In this document: positions 55,690 through 64,000 of the stretch, piece after piece
Numbering within the stretch: position 1 is the first letter of the stretch
Layout: the number at the start of each line of letters is the position of its first letter
Assembly: GCF_002368395.1 (NCBI RefSeq)
Contig: NZ_AP018254.1
Span: 2,542,001 to 2,606,000 of the forward strand
Length of the DNA stretch: 64,000 nucleotides
Direction of reading: 5' to 3'
DNA from: Calothrix sp. NIES-3974
GTDB taxonomy: Bacteria > Cyanobacteriota > Cyanobacteriia > Cyanobacteriales > Nostocaceae
Program-made: the position numbers and the translations under genes
The notes under the pieces: generated by a model
Told to the model about the DNA's origin: nothing
Seen by the model: the letters and a program-made list of their open reading frames with translations, nothing else
Database searches by the model: none

Positions 55690-55788
55690 CTGGATGTTGA
55701 GCTAGTAAGTTACAATCCTTGAGTGACGGATTAGTTTTCCTCCCCCTCCCTACTCCCTGGAAATTTTCGGGGTTGGCTACAAATGCAG
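55690..55788 (+). repeat. MITE-like element A, degenerate copy
   Basis: The interior matches the family (AGTAAGTTACAATCC, TTGAGTGACGGATTAG, CTCCCTACTCCCTGG), but both ends have drifted (TTGAGCTAGTAAG and GGCTACAAATGCAGG). It is an old copy upstream of the ankyrin-GUN4 gene. Confidence 0.5.
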
Positions 55789-56039
55789 GTTGGTGTACTT
55801 TGTCCTGGATAGGTACCTAGATGGATAGGACTTGGAGTTGAATAATTTAGTTTCCGACTGATTTTTGTTTGTGATTTGTTGATTTTTGATGATTTGGCGA
55901 TCGCAGTGCAATATTATTAATTGTTGTGCAGCAAAATGTTGCTGTATAACCCAGATTCCGTCCTGATGTTTCAAAGCCTGTAATACCTTATGGCAATAAC
56001 TCAAAATAACCGCAGTGTTTCGGAAGTATAATCGAAAAA

Positions 56040-56145
56040 TCCCGACGCTCCCAAGGACAACGTAAACACTGTCATTGCACTTTGCTTGCGTAGCAATACC
56101 AAACACCTAATTTCTCATCACGAGTGCGTAAGTCCTAGAGTTTTT
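56040..56145. repeat. Interspersed repeat with GTAAGTCCT end
   Basis: Contains CCAAGGACAACGTAAACACTG, partly quoted, CCAAACACCTAATTTC and ends in GAGTGCGTAAGTCCT. Related in parts to 4440-4530. A 109-codon minus-strand frame runs across it but is made of repeat, so no gene is called for 55777-56106. Confidence 0.45.
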
Positions 56146-56238
56146 GATGTAGTCAGGGAGTAGTGAGTAGCCTACAGAACCCATGAAAGTGTTTTTTCTG
56201 TTACTCCCGCACTTCCTATCCCCGCTCCCTACTCCCTC

Positions 56239-57246
56239 CTAAACTACTATGGTTAAACCTGTTTCCGCAGAACGTTGAGCTGCGGTGGCAACTTTGAGGG
56301 TATATAAACTTTGCTCAGGGGTAATATATAGGGGTGTACCGTTGAATAAATGCTCAATCACCATATTTGTGTCTTTTGCAAACAAACCGCGGCGATCGCC
56401 AATTGCGATGGGTATGGTTTCTCCTGTATGAACTAAATAACCACCGTCTTCGTGGAATATTAATCCTCCCTTTTCACCATGTACTTCAAATTTGCGTTCT
56501 GCTTGCCATAGGGTTTCACCTTTAGCATAGATAATCTGTCCTAATAATCCACTTTGAAAGGATAATTGGGCAATACAAAAACAGCCTTGGTAATAATCTT
56601 CTTCTACTTGCCAAAAGCGCTGATGACAGTTGACTGTAAATACTTCTCCAAATAAATCCGTCAACCGATGTAATCTAGATAAAGCCCCAATTAAAGGAAA
56701 CCCAAAGTACTCGTGGTGGTAAGTCCATTTACGCGGTGCAGGGTTTTCCGGCTTAATCGTGTTGTAGCGAACGTAAAATACCTCTCCCACCTGCTCCAGG
56801 TTTTCTTTGATGGTTTGATGTACCCCACCCAATAATTCAATATGCTCTACGTGCAAAAATAAATTATTAGCGCGAGCGCGAGCAATTATTGCCTCTGCCT
56901 CATTGTAATTCAGAGCCAAGGGATATTCAATCACTAGATGCTTACCCGCATCAATGGCTGCATTTGCGATCGCATTCCGTTCATGGTTGGCACTACAAAC
57001 CACAACCAGATCAACGTCTTCCCGTTCAATTAATTCCTGCCACGATGATACAGCTTGGGTCTGGTAATTTTCGGCAAAGGCTGCAACTTTTTCCGGTGTC
57101 CGTCCTGCAACACCCACTAGGTTAACTCTCGTATCGGCATTAAAAGCCTCAGCTCGTAATTTTCCCACATATCCCGTACCAATTAACCCCACACCTAGGC
57201 GACCTGTTTGCAAAAAAGCTGAGGATTTATACATACATAATTTCAA
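56239..57246 (-). CDS. bvdR: Biliverdin reductase, Gfo/Idh/MocA fold
   Basis: 335 residues. The Rossmann part starts VGLIGTGYVGKLRAEAF and has the LVIEYPLALNYNEAEA region. The catalytic domain contains LHVEHIELLGGVHQTIKENL and WTYHHEYFGFPLIGALSR, close to the characterised Synechocystis BvdR as I remember it. It would reduce biliverdin to bilirubin with NAD(P)H in the cytoplasm. An N-terminal extension of about 15 residues is variable; the ATG at 57234 is an alternative start. Fairly sure, but a related sugar dehydrogenase cannot be fully excluded. Confidence 0.8.
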   Translation of the reverse strand: MKLCMYKSSAFLQTGRLGVGLIGTGYVGKLRAEAFNADTRVNLVGVAGRTPEKVAAFAENYQTQAVSSWQELIEREDVDLVVVCSANHERNAIANAAIDAGKHLVIEYPLALNYNEAEAIIARARANNLFLHVEHIELLGGVHQTIKENLEQVGEVFYVRYNTIKPENPAPRKWTYHHEYFGFPLIGALSRLHRLTDLFGEVFTVNCHQRFWQVEEDYYQGCFCIAQLSFQSGLLGQIIYAKGETLWQAERKFEVHGEKGGLIFHEDGGYLVHTGETIPIAIGDRRGLFAKDTNMVIEHLFNGTPLYITPEQSLYTLKVATAAQRSAETGLTIVV

Positions 57247-57323
57247 CTGTAATTTTGATAATTATTGAATTTGGATTCTGGGTTGCGGATTTGCCCATAG
57301 GCAATCAAAACTTATACCCTAAA

Positions 57324-57415
57324 TTGGCTCTGAAATCACCCTTACAAGGAGGGTTCGCATCGCTAAAGAAGACGCGTCTATAATTTGAGAACCCTTTGTC
57401 ATATAAGAGTTTCAG
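57324..57415 (+). other. CRISPR-leader-like remnant without repeats
   Basis: CTGAAATCACCCTTA and, after a gap, ATATAAGAGTTTCAG recall the end of the leader at 50.6 kb (CTGAAATCACCCTAT...TTATAAGGGTTTCAG). Between them the sequence differs and includes a GCATCGCTAAAGAAGACGCG word. No repeat follows. The rest of 57247-57720 shows no gene. Confidence 0.35.
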
Positions 57416-57720
57416 CGTTTCATTTATCGCCTTCTTGTTTCCAACTGGTATCACATTCTAGAAATGGACAAATGCTAAAAACAACATTCCCCAAGCCACG
57501 ATTTCCCAGTCATATTTTCCAGTTAGCACTCGTATTTTAAGTAAACCGCAACCAACTCTTTTTTATCCCTACAAATACAACTTACACAATAATGTAGCGA
57601 CAACAAGTCACTCTAAGTAAACAAAAGGTTAAAAAGAGGTTAATTTAATCCACAAGAGGGAAAATTTGTCAGGGTAGGGGGAAGAAAAAAACCGATTCGC
57701 TCACCCCTCCCCTTTTCCTA

Positions 57721-57851
57721 CATTTCTCACAAGGGAGTGATAAGTCTTGGTAATGGGTTAATTTTCCTACTACTCCCCTGGAGACGACCCACTGGGTCGT
57801 CTCTACTCCCCGCTCCCTACTCACTGAAAGCTTTAGGAGTTTGTGAGAAAT
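57721..57851 (+). repeat. MITE-like element A with nested palindrome
   Basis: Ends CATTTCTCACAAGGG and TTTGTGAGAAATCC, as in the 34.2 kb copy. The interior has gained about 35 bases made of a GAGACGACCCACTGGGTCG palindrome plus TCTC and an ACTCCCCGCTCCC tract. The palindrome core (CCCACTGGG) differs from the 34.4 kb core but remains self-complementary. Confidence 0.75.
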
Positions 57852-57863
57852 CCGGGTTTTGTA

Positions 57864-58355
57864 TCAACGGTAATTAGTAAATTGTAGAGCGACGGGGTAA
57901 TCTTCCTGTTTGACCCTTTGCATCACAGCTTGTAAATCATCTTTACTTTTAGCACTGACGCGAACCGCATCACTTTGAATAGATGCTTGAACTTTTTTGT
58001 ATTCATCGCGAATTAATTTAGAAATTTGCTTGGCAATGTCTTGACTAATGCCTTTTTTGAGGGTGATTTCTTGACGAACCCGATTACCGCTAGCAGATTC
58101 AATTTTGCCAAATTCAAAGATTTTTTGCGATAAATTTCGTTTAGCGGCTTTTTCGCGCAGAATCGTGTGTACAGCTTGCAGGGTAAATTCGCTATCCGTA
58201 TTCACTGTAATCTTGGTTTCACCCAGTTCCACCGTCGTGTTAGTATCCTTGAGGTCGTAACGACTTTTGATATCACGGCAAACCTGATCGATGGCGTTAA
58301 CAAGTTCCTGACGATCGAAATCACTAACTATATCAAAAGAGTAAGTTGATGCCAT
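57864..58355 (-). CDS. yajQ: YajQ family nucleotide-binding protein
   Basis: 163 residues, the normal length. [21 protein letters not shown] at the N-terminus, [12 protein letters not shown] and [28 protein letters not shown] (quoted in part) match the family. Two RNP-like folds; YajQ homologues bind nucleotides including c-di-GMP in some bacteria, or tRNA. The role in cyanobacteria is unknown. Start ATG at 58353-58355. Confidence 0.93.
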   Translation of the reverse strand: MASTYSFDIVSDFDRQELVNAIDQVCRDIKSRYDLKDTNTTVELGETKITVNTDSEFTLQAVHTILREKAAKRNLSQKIFEFGKIESASGNRVRQEITLKKGISQDIAKQISKLIRDEYKKVQASIQSDAVRVSAKSKDDLQAVMQRVKQEDYPVALQFTNYR

Positions 58356-58446
58356 AGTTGCTGTCTGGGAAAGGTCTAGTACAAGAATACAGGATACAGA
58401 ATACAGTAAATAGGAAGTATTTAACTAGTTCATACTTTGCTAACAT

Positions 58447-59127
58447 TTACTCAAACATGGCAATAATCCGGAAAATACGGACATCAAGATTGCGTAAATT
58501 GGGGTTATTTGATAGCAATTCGTGGTCTCCGGAAACCTTTTGAACTTGCTGGGGATATTTTTGGGATGCGGTTTCCGAGAAAGTCATTTGGATGGTGAGA
58601 TTGTCGTATTTTAATTTGGTGTTTCTTAATTGGGGAATTCCACCATAGTCCCAACCAAATCCAGTCATTTTGAACTCACGACCTGCAAGTTGACGGAGTT
58701 TGGCTAAGGTTGTACCAACACCGACCCCTTCTGGGGTTTGCCATGTAGGGTCTAGAATCATCACCCCAGCAGCTTGGTTACGGCTTTTGTTTGTCCAGAG
58801 GACGATTATTTCATTTTTACCGATTGTAACTTTGGTTCCCGGCATTTCCACCTCACCACCGAAAAACAGCACTTGTTCATCTTTAAAGCGGGAGGAGGGG
58901 AATAATTTAGCTAAATCTGCACGTTTGGTTCTTTTGGTGATTTGACCGACGCTTTTACCAGGAACGATGATTCGGTTGGGACGGACGGTGGTTTGTGCAG
59001 TGATTTGTGGTTGATTGGGGGAATTTTGACTCTGGAGGGGAGGGAATGCGCTGACATTGTTCCTTGGCAAGGATATTACAGCAACACTCAAAATGGAGAC
59101 AATACTGGAAAATATTCTGAAGTTCAT
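58447..59127 (-). CDS. Secreted hypothetical protein
   Basis: 226 residues with a signal peptide (MNFRIFSSIVSILSVAVISL) ending near VSAFP. The mature part has KSVGQITKRTKRADLAKLFP, FFGGEVEMPGTKVTIG and TPEGVGVGTTLAKLRQLAG, a two-part beta structure that resembles a repeated PrcB- or SH3-like arrangement, but no family name is certain. Likely periplasmic. It is followed by yajQ on the same strand, with a 90-base gap. Confidence 0.7.
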   Translation of the reverse strand: MNFRIFSSIVSILSVAVISLPRNNVSAFPPLQSQNSPNQPQITAQTTVRPNRIIVPGKSVGQITKRTKRADLAKLFPSSRFKDEQVLFFGGEVEMPGTKVTIGKNEIIVLWTNKSRNQAAGVMILDPTWQTPEGVGVGTTLAKLRQLAGREFKMTGFGWDYGGIPQLRNTKLKYDNLTIQMTFSETASQKYPQQVQKVSGDHELLSNNPNLRNLDVRIFRIIAMFE

Positions 59128-59482
59128 AGGTTAATTTTTTTGCTAGTTTTTTGTGGGTTTGTGCAAATATTAATTTGGGGCAGAGCGGGATAAATACATA
59201 ACATGCAAATTATAAATTACTGGTAATCAGATGGAAAAAACTCCCATTGAGAATACTTTGTCGTTAATTTTTTTTCATCAATTCTCAACAAAAAGTATAA
59301 ATAAAAACTAATTATTCAAAACTTTGCGAATAAATATGAACTTTTCCCCAGACAATTAACATATACACAAAGTTCAATTACCCGTTCTACTTTGTAGTAT
59401 GTTAGATAGTCGCGCTTGTTTGGATGAGAATTTCCAGGCAGTAACTAAAAATTAATTTGATTGTTGGGGTCAAGGAAAAATC

Positions 59483-61423
59483 ATGGCTAGCGATTTCGTT
59501 GTAGTCATTGGTGGTGGAGCGATAGGATTAGCCATTGCCATTGAGATGAAACTGCGGGGATGGAATGTCACTGTTGTCCGTCGCAATTTAGCAGCAGCTG
59601 CACTTGGTGCAGCTGCTGGAATGTTAGCCCCCGATGCGGAACGAGTTAGTCCAGGACCAATGCGGGATTTATGTTGGCGATCGCGTCGTCTCTATCCGGT
59701 CTGGGTGAGTAAGTTGGAGGAGTTGACGGGTAAGGATTGTGGTTTTTGGGCTTGTGGTATTCTCACCCCAGTTTATCAACCTACTTCGGAACAACCTGTT
59801 GGTGGTTATTGGTTAGATAAAGATACGGTTTATACCTACCAAGCAGGGTTAGGGGAGGGTTTGGTTGGTGCTTGGTGGTATCCTGATGATGCCCAGGTTG
59901 ATAACCGCCAATTATCCCAGGTTTTACATCTGGCTGCCCAAAGTTTGGGTGTGGAGATGCAAGATGGGGTGAATGTGGAAGGTTTGATTACGGAAACCGG
60001 CAAAGTTACAGGCTTACAAACAAGTGTCGGTACAATTACGGCTGACCACTATATTTTGGCAGGTGGGGCTTGGAGTGGACAATTAATGCCCTTACCTGTC
60101 CGTCCCATCAAAGGACAAATGTTGCGGGTACGAGTACCGCACCACATCGGCGAATTGCCCCTAACACGGATTTTATTTGGTGAAGGAATTTACATTGTAC
60201 CCCGTAAAAATCGCCAAATCATTATTGGAGCCACCAGTGAAGATGTGGGTTTCCATGAAGGTAATACACCCCAAGGCATCCAACAATTATTACAGCAAGC
60301 CACCCATCTATTTCCCCCCTTAGCCACCTATCCCATCGAAGAATTTTGGTGGGGGTTCCGTCCTACCACCCCCGACGAATTACCCATTCTAGGTGCAAGT
60401 CCCTGGAGTAACCTTACCCTAGCCACCGGACACCACCGCAACGGTATTTTACTAGCTCCAATAACTGCCCAATTAATTGCCGATGCCATTACTAGCACCC
60501 CTGACCCTTTGCTCCAGCATTTCCATTACCAACGCTCTTTTAAACAACCCATGTCAACCATCCTATCGACCCACACCGCCAATTTCCCCAACGGACAACC
60601 CAAACAATCCTTCACCCCACCAGCCCCGATTCTCGATTCTCCCCTGGAAATTGCTGGTAAAAAATTCACATCCCGCCTGATGACGGGTACGGGTAAATAC
60701 CGAAGTATTCCGGAAATGCAGCAAAGCGTGATTAGCAGTGGTTGTGAAATCGTCACCGTAGCGGTGCGCAGAGTCCAAACCAACGCTCCCGGTCACGAAG
60801 GACTTGCGGAAGCCCTGGATTGGCAGAAAATTTGGATGTTACCCAACACAGCTGGTTGTAAAACCGCCGAAGAAGCCATTCGGGTAGCTCGTCTGGGACG
60901 GGAAATGGCCAAATTACTTGGACAGGAAGACAACAACTTTGTCAAACTGGAAGTTATCCCCGACCCCAAATACCTCCTACCTGACCCCATTGGCACACTA
61001 CAAGCGGCGGAACAACTAGTCAAGGAAGGATTTGCGGTTTTACCCTACATTAACGCTGACCCGATGTTAGCTCAACGCTTAGAAGAGGTCGGCTGTGCAA
61101 CTGTGATGCCCCTTGCAGCTCCCATTGGCTCTGGACAGGGACTCAAAACCACCGCCAACATCCAAATTATCATAGAAAACGCCCACATCCCCGTCGTCGT
61201 CGATGCGGGAATTGGTGCACCCTCCGAAGCTGCTCAAGCAATGGAAATGGGAGCAGATGCTTTGTTAATTAATAGCGCGATCGCTTTGGCGGAAAATCCA
61301 GTGGCTATGGCTTTTGCTATGAATGCGGCGACTGTTGCCGGACGCATTGCCTACCTTGCTGGTAGAATGCCGATTAAATCCTATGCTAGTCCTTCCTCAC
61401 CTGTAAGTGGGACGGTGAGTTGA
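59483..61423 (+). CDS. thiO-thiG: Fused glycine oxidase ThiO and thiazole synthase ThiG
   Basis: 646 residues. The N-terminal half (about 1-365) is the FAD enzyme Thi[29 protein letters not shown] and [12 protein letters not shown]; it turns glycine into the dehydroglycine needed for the thiazole ring. After a Pro/Ser linker, the C-terminal half (about 385-640) is Thi[24 protein letters not shown], the Schiff-base Lys in [11 protein letters not shown] and [19 protein letters not shown]. Fusion channels the unstable imine and is a known cyanobacterial arrangement. Start ATG at 59483. Confidence 0.95.
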   Translation: MASDFVVVIGGGAIGLAIAIEMKLRGWNVTVVRRNLAAAALGAAAGMLAPDAERVSPGPMRDLCWRSRRLYPVWVSKLEELTGKDCGFWACGILTPVYQPTSEQPVGGYWLDKDTVYTYQAGLGEGLVGAWWYPDDAQVDNRQLSQVLHLAAQSLGVEMQDGVNVEGLITETGKVTGLQTSVGTITADHYILAGGAWSGQLMPLPVRPIKGQMLRVRVPHHIGELPLTRILFGEGIYIVPRKNRQIIIGATSEDVGFHEGNTPQGIQQLLQQATHLFPPLATYPIEEFWWGFRPTTPDELPILGASPWSNLTLATGHHRNGILLAPITAQLIADAITSTPDPLLQHFHYQRSFKQPMSTILSTHTANFPNGQPKQSFTPPAPILDSPLEIAGKKFTSRLMTGTGKYRSIPEMQQSVISSGCEIVTVAVRRVQTNAPGHEGLAEALDWQKIWMLPNTAGCKTAEEAIRVARLGREMAKLLGQEDNNFVKLEVIPDPKYLLPDPIGTLQAAEQLVKEGFAVLPYINADPMLAQRLEEVGCATVMPLAAPIGSGQGLKTTANIQIIIENAHIPVVVDAGIGAPSEAAQAMEMGADALLINSAIALAENPVAMAFAMNAATVAGRIAYLAGRMPIKSYASPSSPVSGTVS

Positions 61424-61424
61424 T

Positions 61425-61680
61425 TTTGGATTTTGGATTTTGGATTTTGGATTACTCTTCGGTCGATCCGCTAGCCTAAAGGCATGGCTTTCGCCAACGC
61501 GTCTATGGATTTTGGATTTTGGATTAATTGAAACGTAAATTCGACGGATTCTAATAACCCCTCTCTTACTTTTGGAGAGAAGCTTGGGAAACATTGATTT
61601 TTGGTCAAAACTACGGATTTTCTGCCCCTCTCTGAAATCGGAGAGGGGTTGGGGTGAGGTTCATCGAACTCACGTTAATT
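61425..61680. repeat. Spacer repeats and hairpin
   Basis: TTTTGGA heptamers at 61427-61452 and 61506-61526 flank an ATGGCTTTCGCCAACGCGTC repeat word. A hairpin with arms CCCCTCTC and GAGAGGGG (about 61624-61647) and an imperfect second copy of one arm (CCCCTCTCTTAC at 61559) follow, a common intergenic repeat in filamentous cyanobacteria, possibly terminating thiO-thiG. Confidence 0.6.
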
Positions 61681-61712
61681 GACAATACTTTTTCTCCTGC
61701 ACTTCCACTCCC

Positions 61713-62699
61713 TCATTCCCAACTCCCGACTCTCCCCTGCAAGAAGGCATCAACTTCCTGGAGAGTCGGTTGGGATGCGATCGCACCGGGTTTGAGGGTA
61801 GTTAATGCACCAACTGCACTTGCGTAGATGATTGCTTGTTCGGCTATTTGTGGGTTTCCCAGGGCTTTGACTCCACGGGTTAATAACTGGTGGGTAAATC
61901 CTGCCAAAAAACTATCACCAGCACCAGTTGTATCAACTACATCTACCTTAAAGGCGGGAACTTGACCCTCGCTCTCGTCTAGACAGTAGGTGCAACCATT
62001 TTCCCCATCGGTAATTAATACTCCCTCCACTGAATCCAGACGATTTTTGATGGCTCCAGGGTCAGTGCTGTTAAATAACCACTCGGCTTCCTCTTTGGCT
62101 AACTTAATAAAGTCAACATAGGGGAATAACTCACGGATTATCGGTGGTGCGGCTTCCTGATTGTGCCAAAACACTGGTCGCCAATTGACATCTAAAATAA
62201 TCTTTAAATCGTATTTTTGAGCTAACTCCAAAGCACGGCGTACAGCTTGACCGCTTTCTGGATAAGCTAACTCTAAAGTGCCGAAAACCAACACATCTGC
62301 TGCTTGAAACAGCCATTCTGGTATCTTGCTACCATCTAAACGGGTATCGGCAAACTCAGCCGTATCGTAATCCCCAAAACCAGCAAAATTGCGATCGCCT
62401 GATAAACTTCTCACCACATACACCTGACGGGTCGGTGCAGTCGGATGGCGCTGAACCCCAGCTATTTCCACACCCACATCCGTTAATAACTTCACCAAAT
62501 CATTGCCAGGTGCATCCTCTCCCACCGCACCAATAAACCCAGCCGAAATACCCAATTTCACCAGCGCACAAGCCACATTCGCTGGCGCACCACCTGGATA
62601 AGGAGTCCAAGATTCAACCTCATCTAGCGGCTTTCCTAATTGATCCGCTAAACAATCAAACAAAACCTCACCCAGGCAAAGAACACGAGGATTACTCAT
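61713..62699 (-). CDS. PfkB-family sugar kinase, probably fructokinase
   Basis: 328 residues. LCLGEVLFDCLAD and YPGGAPANVACALVKLG near the start, and the PfkB signature VDTTGAGDSFLAGFTHQLL near residue 250 with the catalytic Asp. DVNWRPVFW in the middle is typical of fructokinases. It phosphorylates a sugar, most likely fructose from sucrose breakdown, using ATP. Start ATG at 62697-62699. Confidence 0.88.
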   Translation of the reverse strand: MSNPRVLCLGEVLFDCLADQLGKPLDEVESWTPYPGGAPANVACALVKLGISAGFIGAVGEDAPGNDLVKLLTDVGVEIAGVQRHPTAPTRQVYVVRSLSGDRNFAGFGDYDTAEFADTRLDGSKIPEWLFQAADVLVFGTLELAYPESGQAVRRALELAQKYDLKIILDVNWRPVFWHNQEAAPPIIRELFPYVDFIKLAKEEAEWLFNSTDPGAIKNRLDSVEGVLITDGENGCTYCLDESEGQVPAFKVDVVDTTGAGDSFLAGFTHQLLTRGVKALGNPQIAEQAIIYASAVGALTTLKPGAIASQPTLQEVDAFLQGRVGSWE

Positions 62700-63229
62700 T
62701 GCAGTTATAAGTTATAAATATTTGTTTGCATTCATCATTTGCCACGATAAAATCTATAACAATTTTATCGACATAGTTGGCTATCATTCATACAACTTAA
62801 ACAACATTTTGACTTCTCCCTACGCCACTCTCTTTTTTTGCAAATTTTCATGACAATAGCTAGAGATTTTTTTTATCCACGACTATATAAAAAAAATTAA
62901 TAATTACTAAAATCTGAAATTTTCCTGTCAACACAGTAATTGGAGACCTACTTCAACCCCATTTTTCACCCATCATTGCCGAAAATAGCTGTAATCCTCA
63001 ATCTTTTTTTACCAATCAGGTAGTACACTTTATACTTCCATACAAAAATTTATCTAAAAGGGCTAATATTATTACACTATTTGGTAATTTTGTCATGCCC
63101 ATAACTATAGTTATAAAGAATTATTCATAATCGTATTACTGCTAACACTTAAAACACCTACCAGCCAAAGAATCTTCTAAAATGAGAGAGGGCAATTAAG
63201 TACATATACCAAGGAGGAAAAAAAATATC
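62700..63229. other. AT-rich spacer upstream of the pedR-like gene
   Basis: 530 bases without a credible frame. A strong ribosome site AAGGAGG lies at about 63210-63217, 13 bases before the pedR-like ATG. The length suggests a long leader or a small RNA gene, but I see no clear hairpin with a T-tract. Confidence 0.5.
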
Positions 63230-63493
63230 ATGGCTGGTGGCGAGTCTCAGACCCCCGTTAGTCTGTCAGACAGAGAACTGCAAATCATCGACTTAGTGGC
63301 CGCTGGCTTAACTAACCAAGAAATTGCAGCACGGCTGGAAATCAGCAAACGAACTGTTGATAACCACATTAGCAACATCCTCACCAAAACCCAAACCGAT
63401 AACCGCGTTGCGCTTGTCCGTTGGGCACTACATTGGGGAAAAGTTTGCTTAGATGATGTTAACTGCTGTTCGTTACCGAATCCAAACGAATAA
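63230..63493 (+). CDS. pedR: Small LuxR-type regulator, PedR-like
   Basis: 87 residues that are nearly all one LuxR-type helix-turn-helix: LSDRELQIIDLVAAGLTNQEIAARL (quoted in part), SKRTVDNHISNILTK. No receiver domain. The C-terminus ends VCLDDVNCCSLPNPNE with three Cys. Small LuxR proteins of this form in cyanobacteria include PedR (Ssl0564), whose activity is switched by thioredoxin through a C-terminal Cys in response to photosynthetic electron flow. Cys content here fits that scheme. Confidence 0.85.
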   Translation: MAGGESQTPVSLSDRELQIIDLVAAGLTNQEIAARLEISKRTVDNHISNILTKTQTDNRVALVRWALHWGKVCLDDVNCCSLPNPNE

Positions 63494-63734
63494 ACTGTCC
63501 TAAAATCCGCCTGATGACTGGATTGAATCTCCTCACGCCAAATTTTCATCCCCCAGACATCACAATTAAACACTACTAGGACAGTGTTTACCTAACTGGT
63601 TATGTTAAATAGTCAGAGAGTCAGATCAAGTTCATAAGGGAACAGTCTCAACCGTAAATTCGATACATACAGAATCACCATTTTTTTGTTTGCATCTAGT
63701 CACCAGGGTGAGATTCAATCACCCAGTGTGCATC

Positions 63735-63900
63735 TACTGTCTAATTTGTAATAGCCTACGGCAACGCTTCGCGTACGTAATACCCGCTACGCGGGAAGCA
63801 AGCTACGTAATTTGTAATAGCCTGCGGCAACGCTTCGCGTACGTAATTAATAATACCTGCTACGTGGGAAGTAAGCTGCGTAATTCTTAATTTTATAGCC
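63735..63900. repeat. Interspersed repeat cluster at window end
   Basis: Alternating words TAATAGCCTGCGGCAACGC, TTCGCGTACGTAAT and TACGCGGGAAGCAAGCTACG occur three times, the same family as at 4743, 32415, 48.0 and 53.56 kb. The apparent frames are repeat only. The last 100 bases hold nothing recognised. Confidence 0.65.
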
Positions 63901-64000
63901 TGTGGTCAGTCTATAACTCAATACGCTTGGTGTTAAAGATAACTGTAGGTTGGGTTGAGGCTTTGCGTAGACTGTTGATTTTGTGGAAATTTACCCATAA

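Noticed and set aside
55777-56106. 109-codon minus-strand frame
   Set aside because: Most of it lies in interspersed repeat sequence and it has no family mark or ribosome site.
59380-59482. Possible TPP riboswitch upstream of thiO-thiG
   Set aside because: The THI-box words (CTGAGA and ACCTGA...GGTTAA) are absent in the 350 bases before the gene.
63690-63890. 66-codon frame at the window end
   Set aside because: It consists of repeated LRQRFAYVI-type words coming from the interspersed repeat cluster.

Overview
The window comes from a cyanobacterium, most likely a filamentous Nostocales-type one. HIP1 octamers (GCGATCGC) are scattered throughout. Many genes belong to families known mainly or only from cyanobacteria: Ycf51, a PedR-like regulator, a BvdR-type biliverdin reductase, a CBS-CP12 fusion, a ThiO-ThiG fusion and an ankyrin-GUN4 protein. 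The spacers between genes are crowded with short repeats. The genus cannot be fixed from this sequence.

Layout. 0-18 kb is mostly core: an ABC exporter, rsmE, a GT4 glycosyltransferase, a patatin lipase with an inserted module, an FHA-GAF nucleotide cyclase, nnrE-nnrD, mutL, an inactive rhodanese domain, a pentapeptide protein, an FAD oxidoreductase with a Fur/Zur-like box almost at its start codon, tpiA and ndk. 18.5-29.4 kb is a minus-strand type III-A (Csm) CRISPR locus: cas10-csm2-csm3-csm4-csm5, a broken ATPase fragment, cas6, a CARF-HEPN effector with a DxTHG motif (TM1812/Csx2 group), a PD-(D/E)XK-like protein and a stand-alone CARF domain. Cas10 keeps its GGDD cyclase motif but has no recognisable HD nuclease. 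There is no cas1 or cas2. A solitary CRISPR-like repeat and a CRP-like site lie upstream of cas10. A three-repeat array with its leader sits 21 kb away at 50.6 kb, and a leader-like scrap lies at 57.3 kb.

29.5-37.6 kb holds a secreted VCBS/GH99-like protein and then an NAD block (nadE, nrtR-like regulator, nadD, pncB). Two abutting 23-bp palindromes precede pncB and are the likely NrtR operator. 37.7-41 kb carries CBS-CP12, a DM13 lipoprotein, a DUF4870 protein and an APS/PAPS reductase. 41.2-49.3 kb is a sulfur and sulfide island. One half is decayed: a CoA-disulfide-reductase/rhodanese gene with a frameshift, a 5'-truncated transporter, a 5'-truncated SQR-like flavoprotein and a short ArsR. 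The other half is intact: a BigR/SqrR-like ArsR regulator, type II SQR, persulfide dioxygenase, rhodanese-DUF2892 and a TauE/SafE exporter. Together these would oxidise sulfide to sulfite and export it, under repression relieved by persulfide.

49.5-64 kb returns to core and conserved genes: a CZB protein, Ycf51, a DUF790/Bax1 nuclease, ankyrin-GUN4, bvdR, yajQ, thiO-thiG, a PfkB kinase and a pedR-like gene. At least three families of small mobile-like repeats (about 100-160 bp with terminal inverted repeats) and one family of palindromes with co-varying cores fill the spacers. No rRNA or tRNA gene was recognised.
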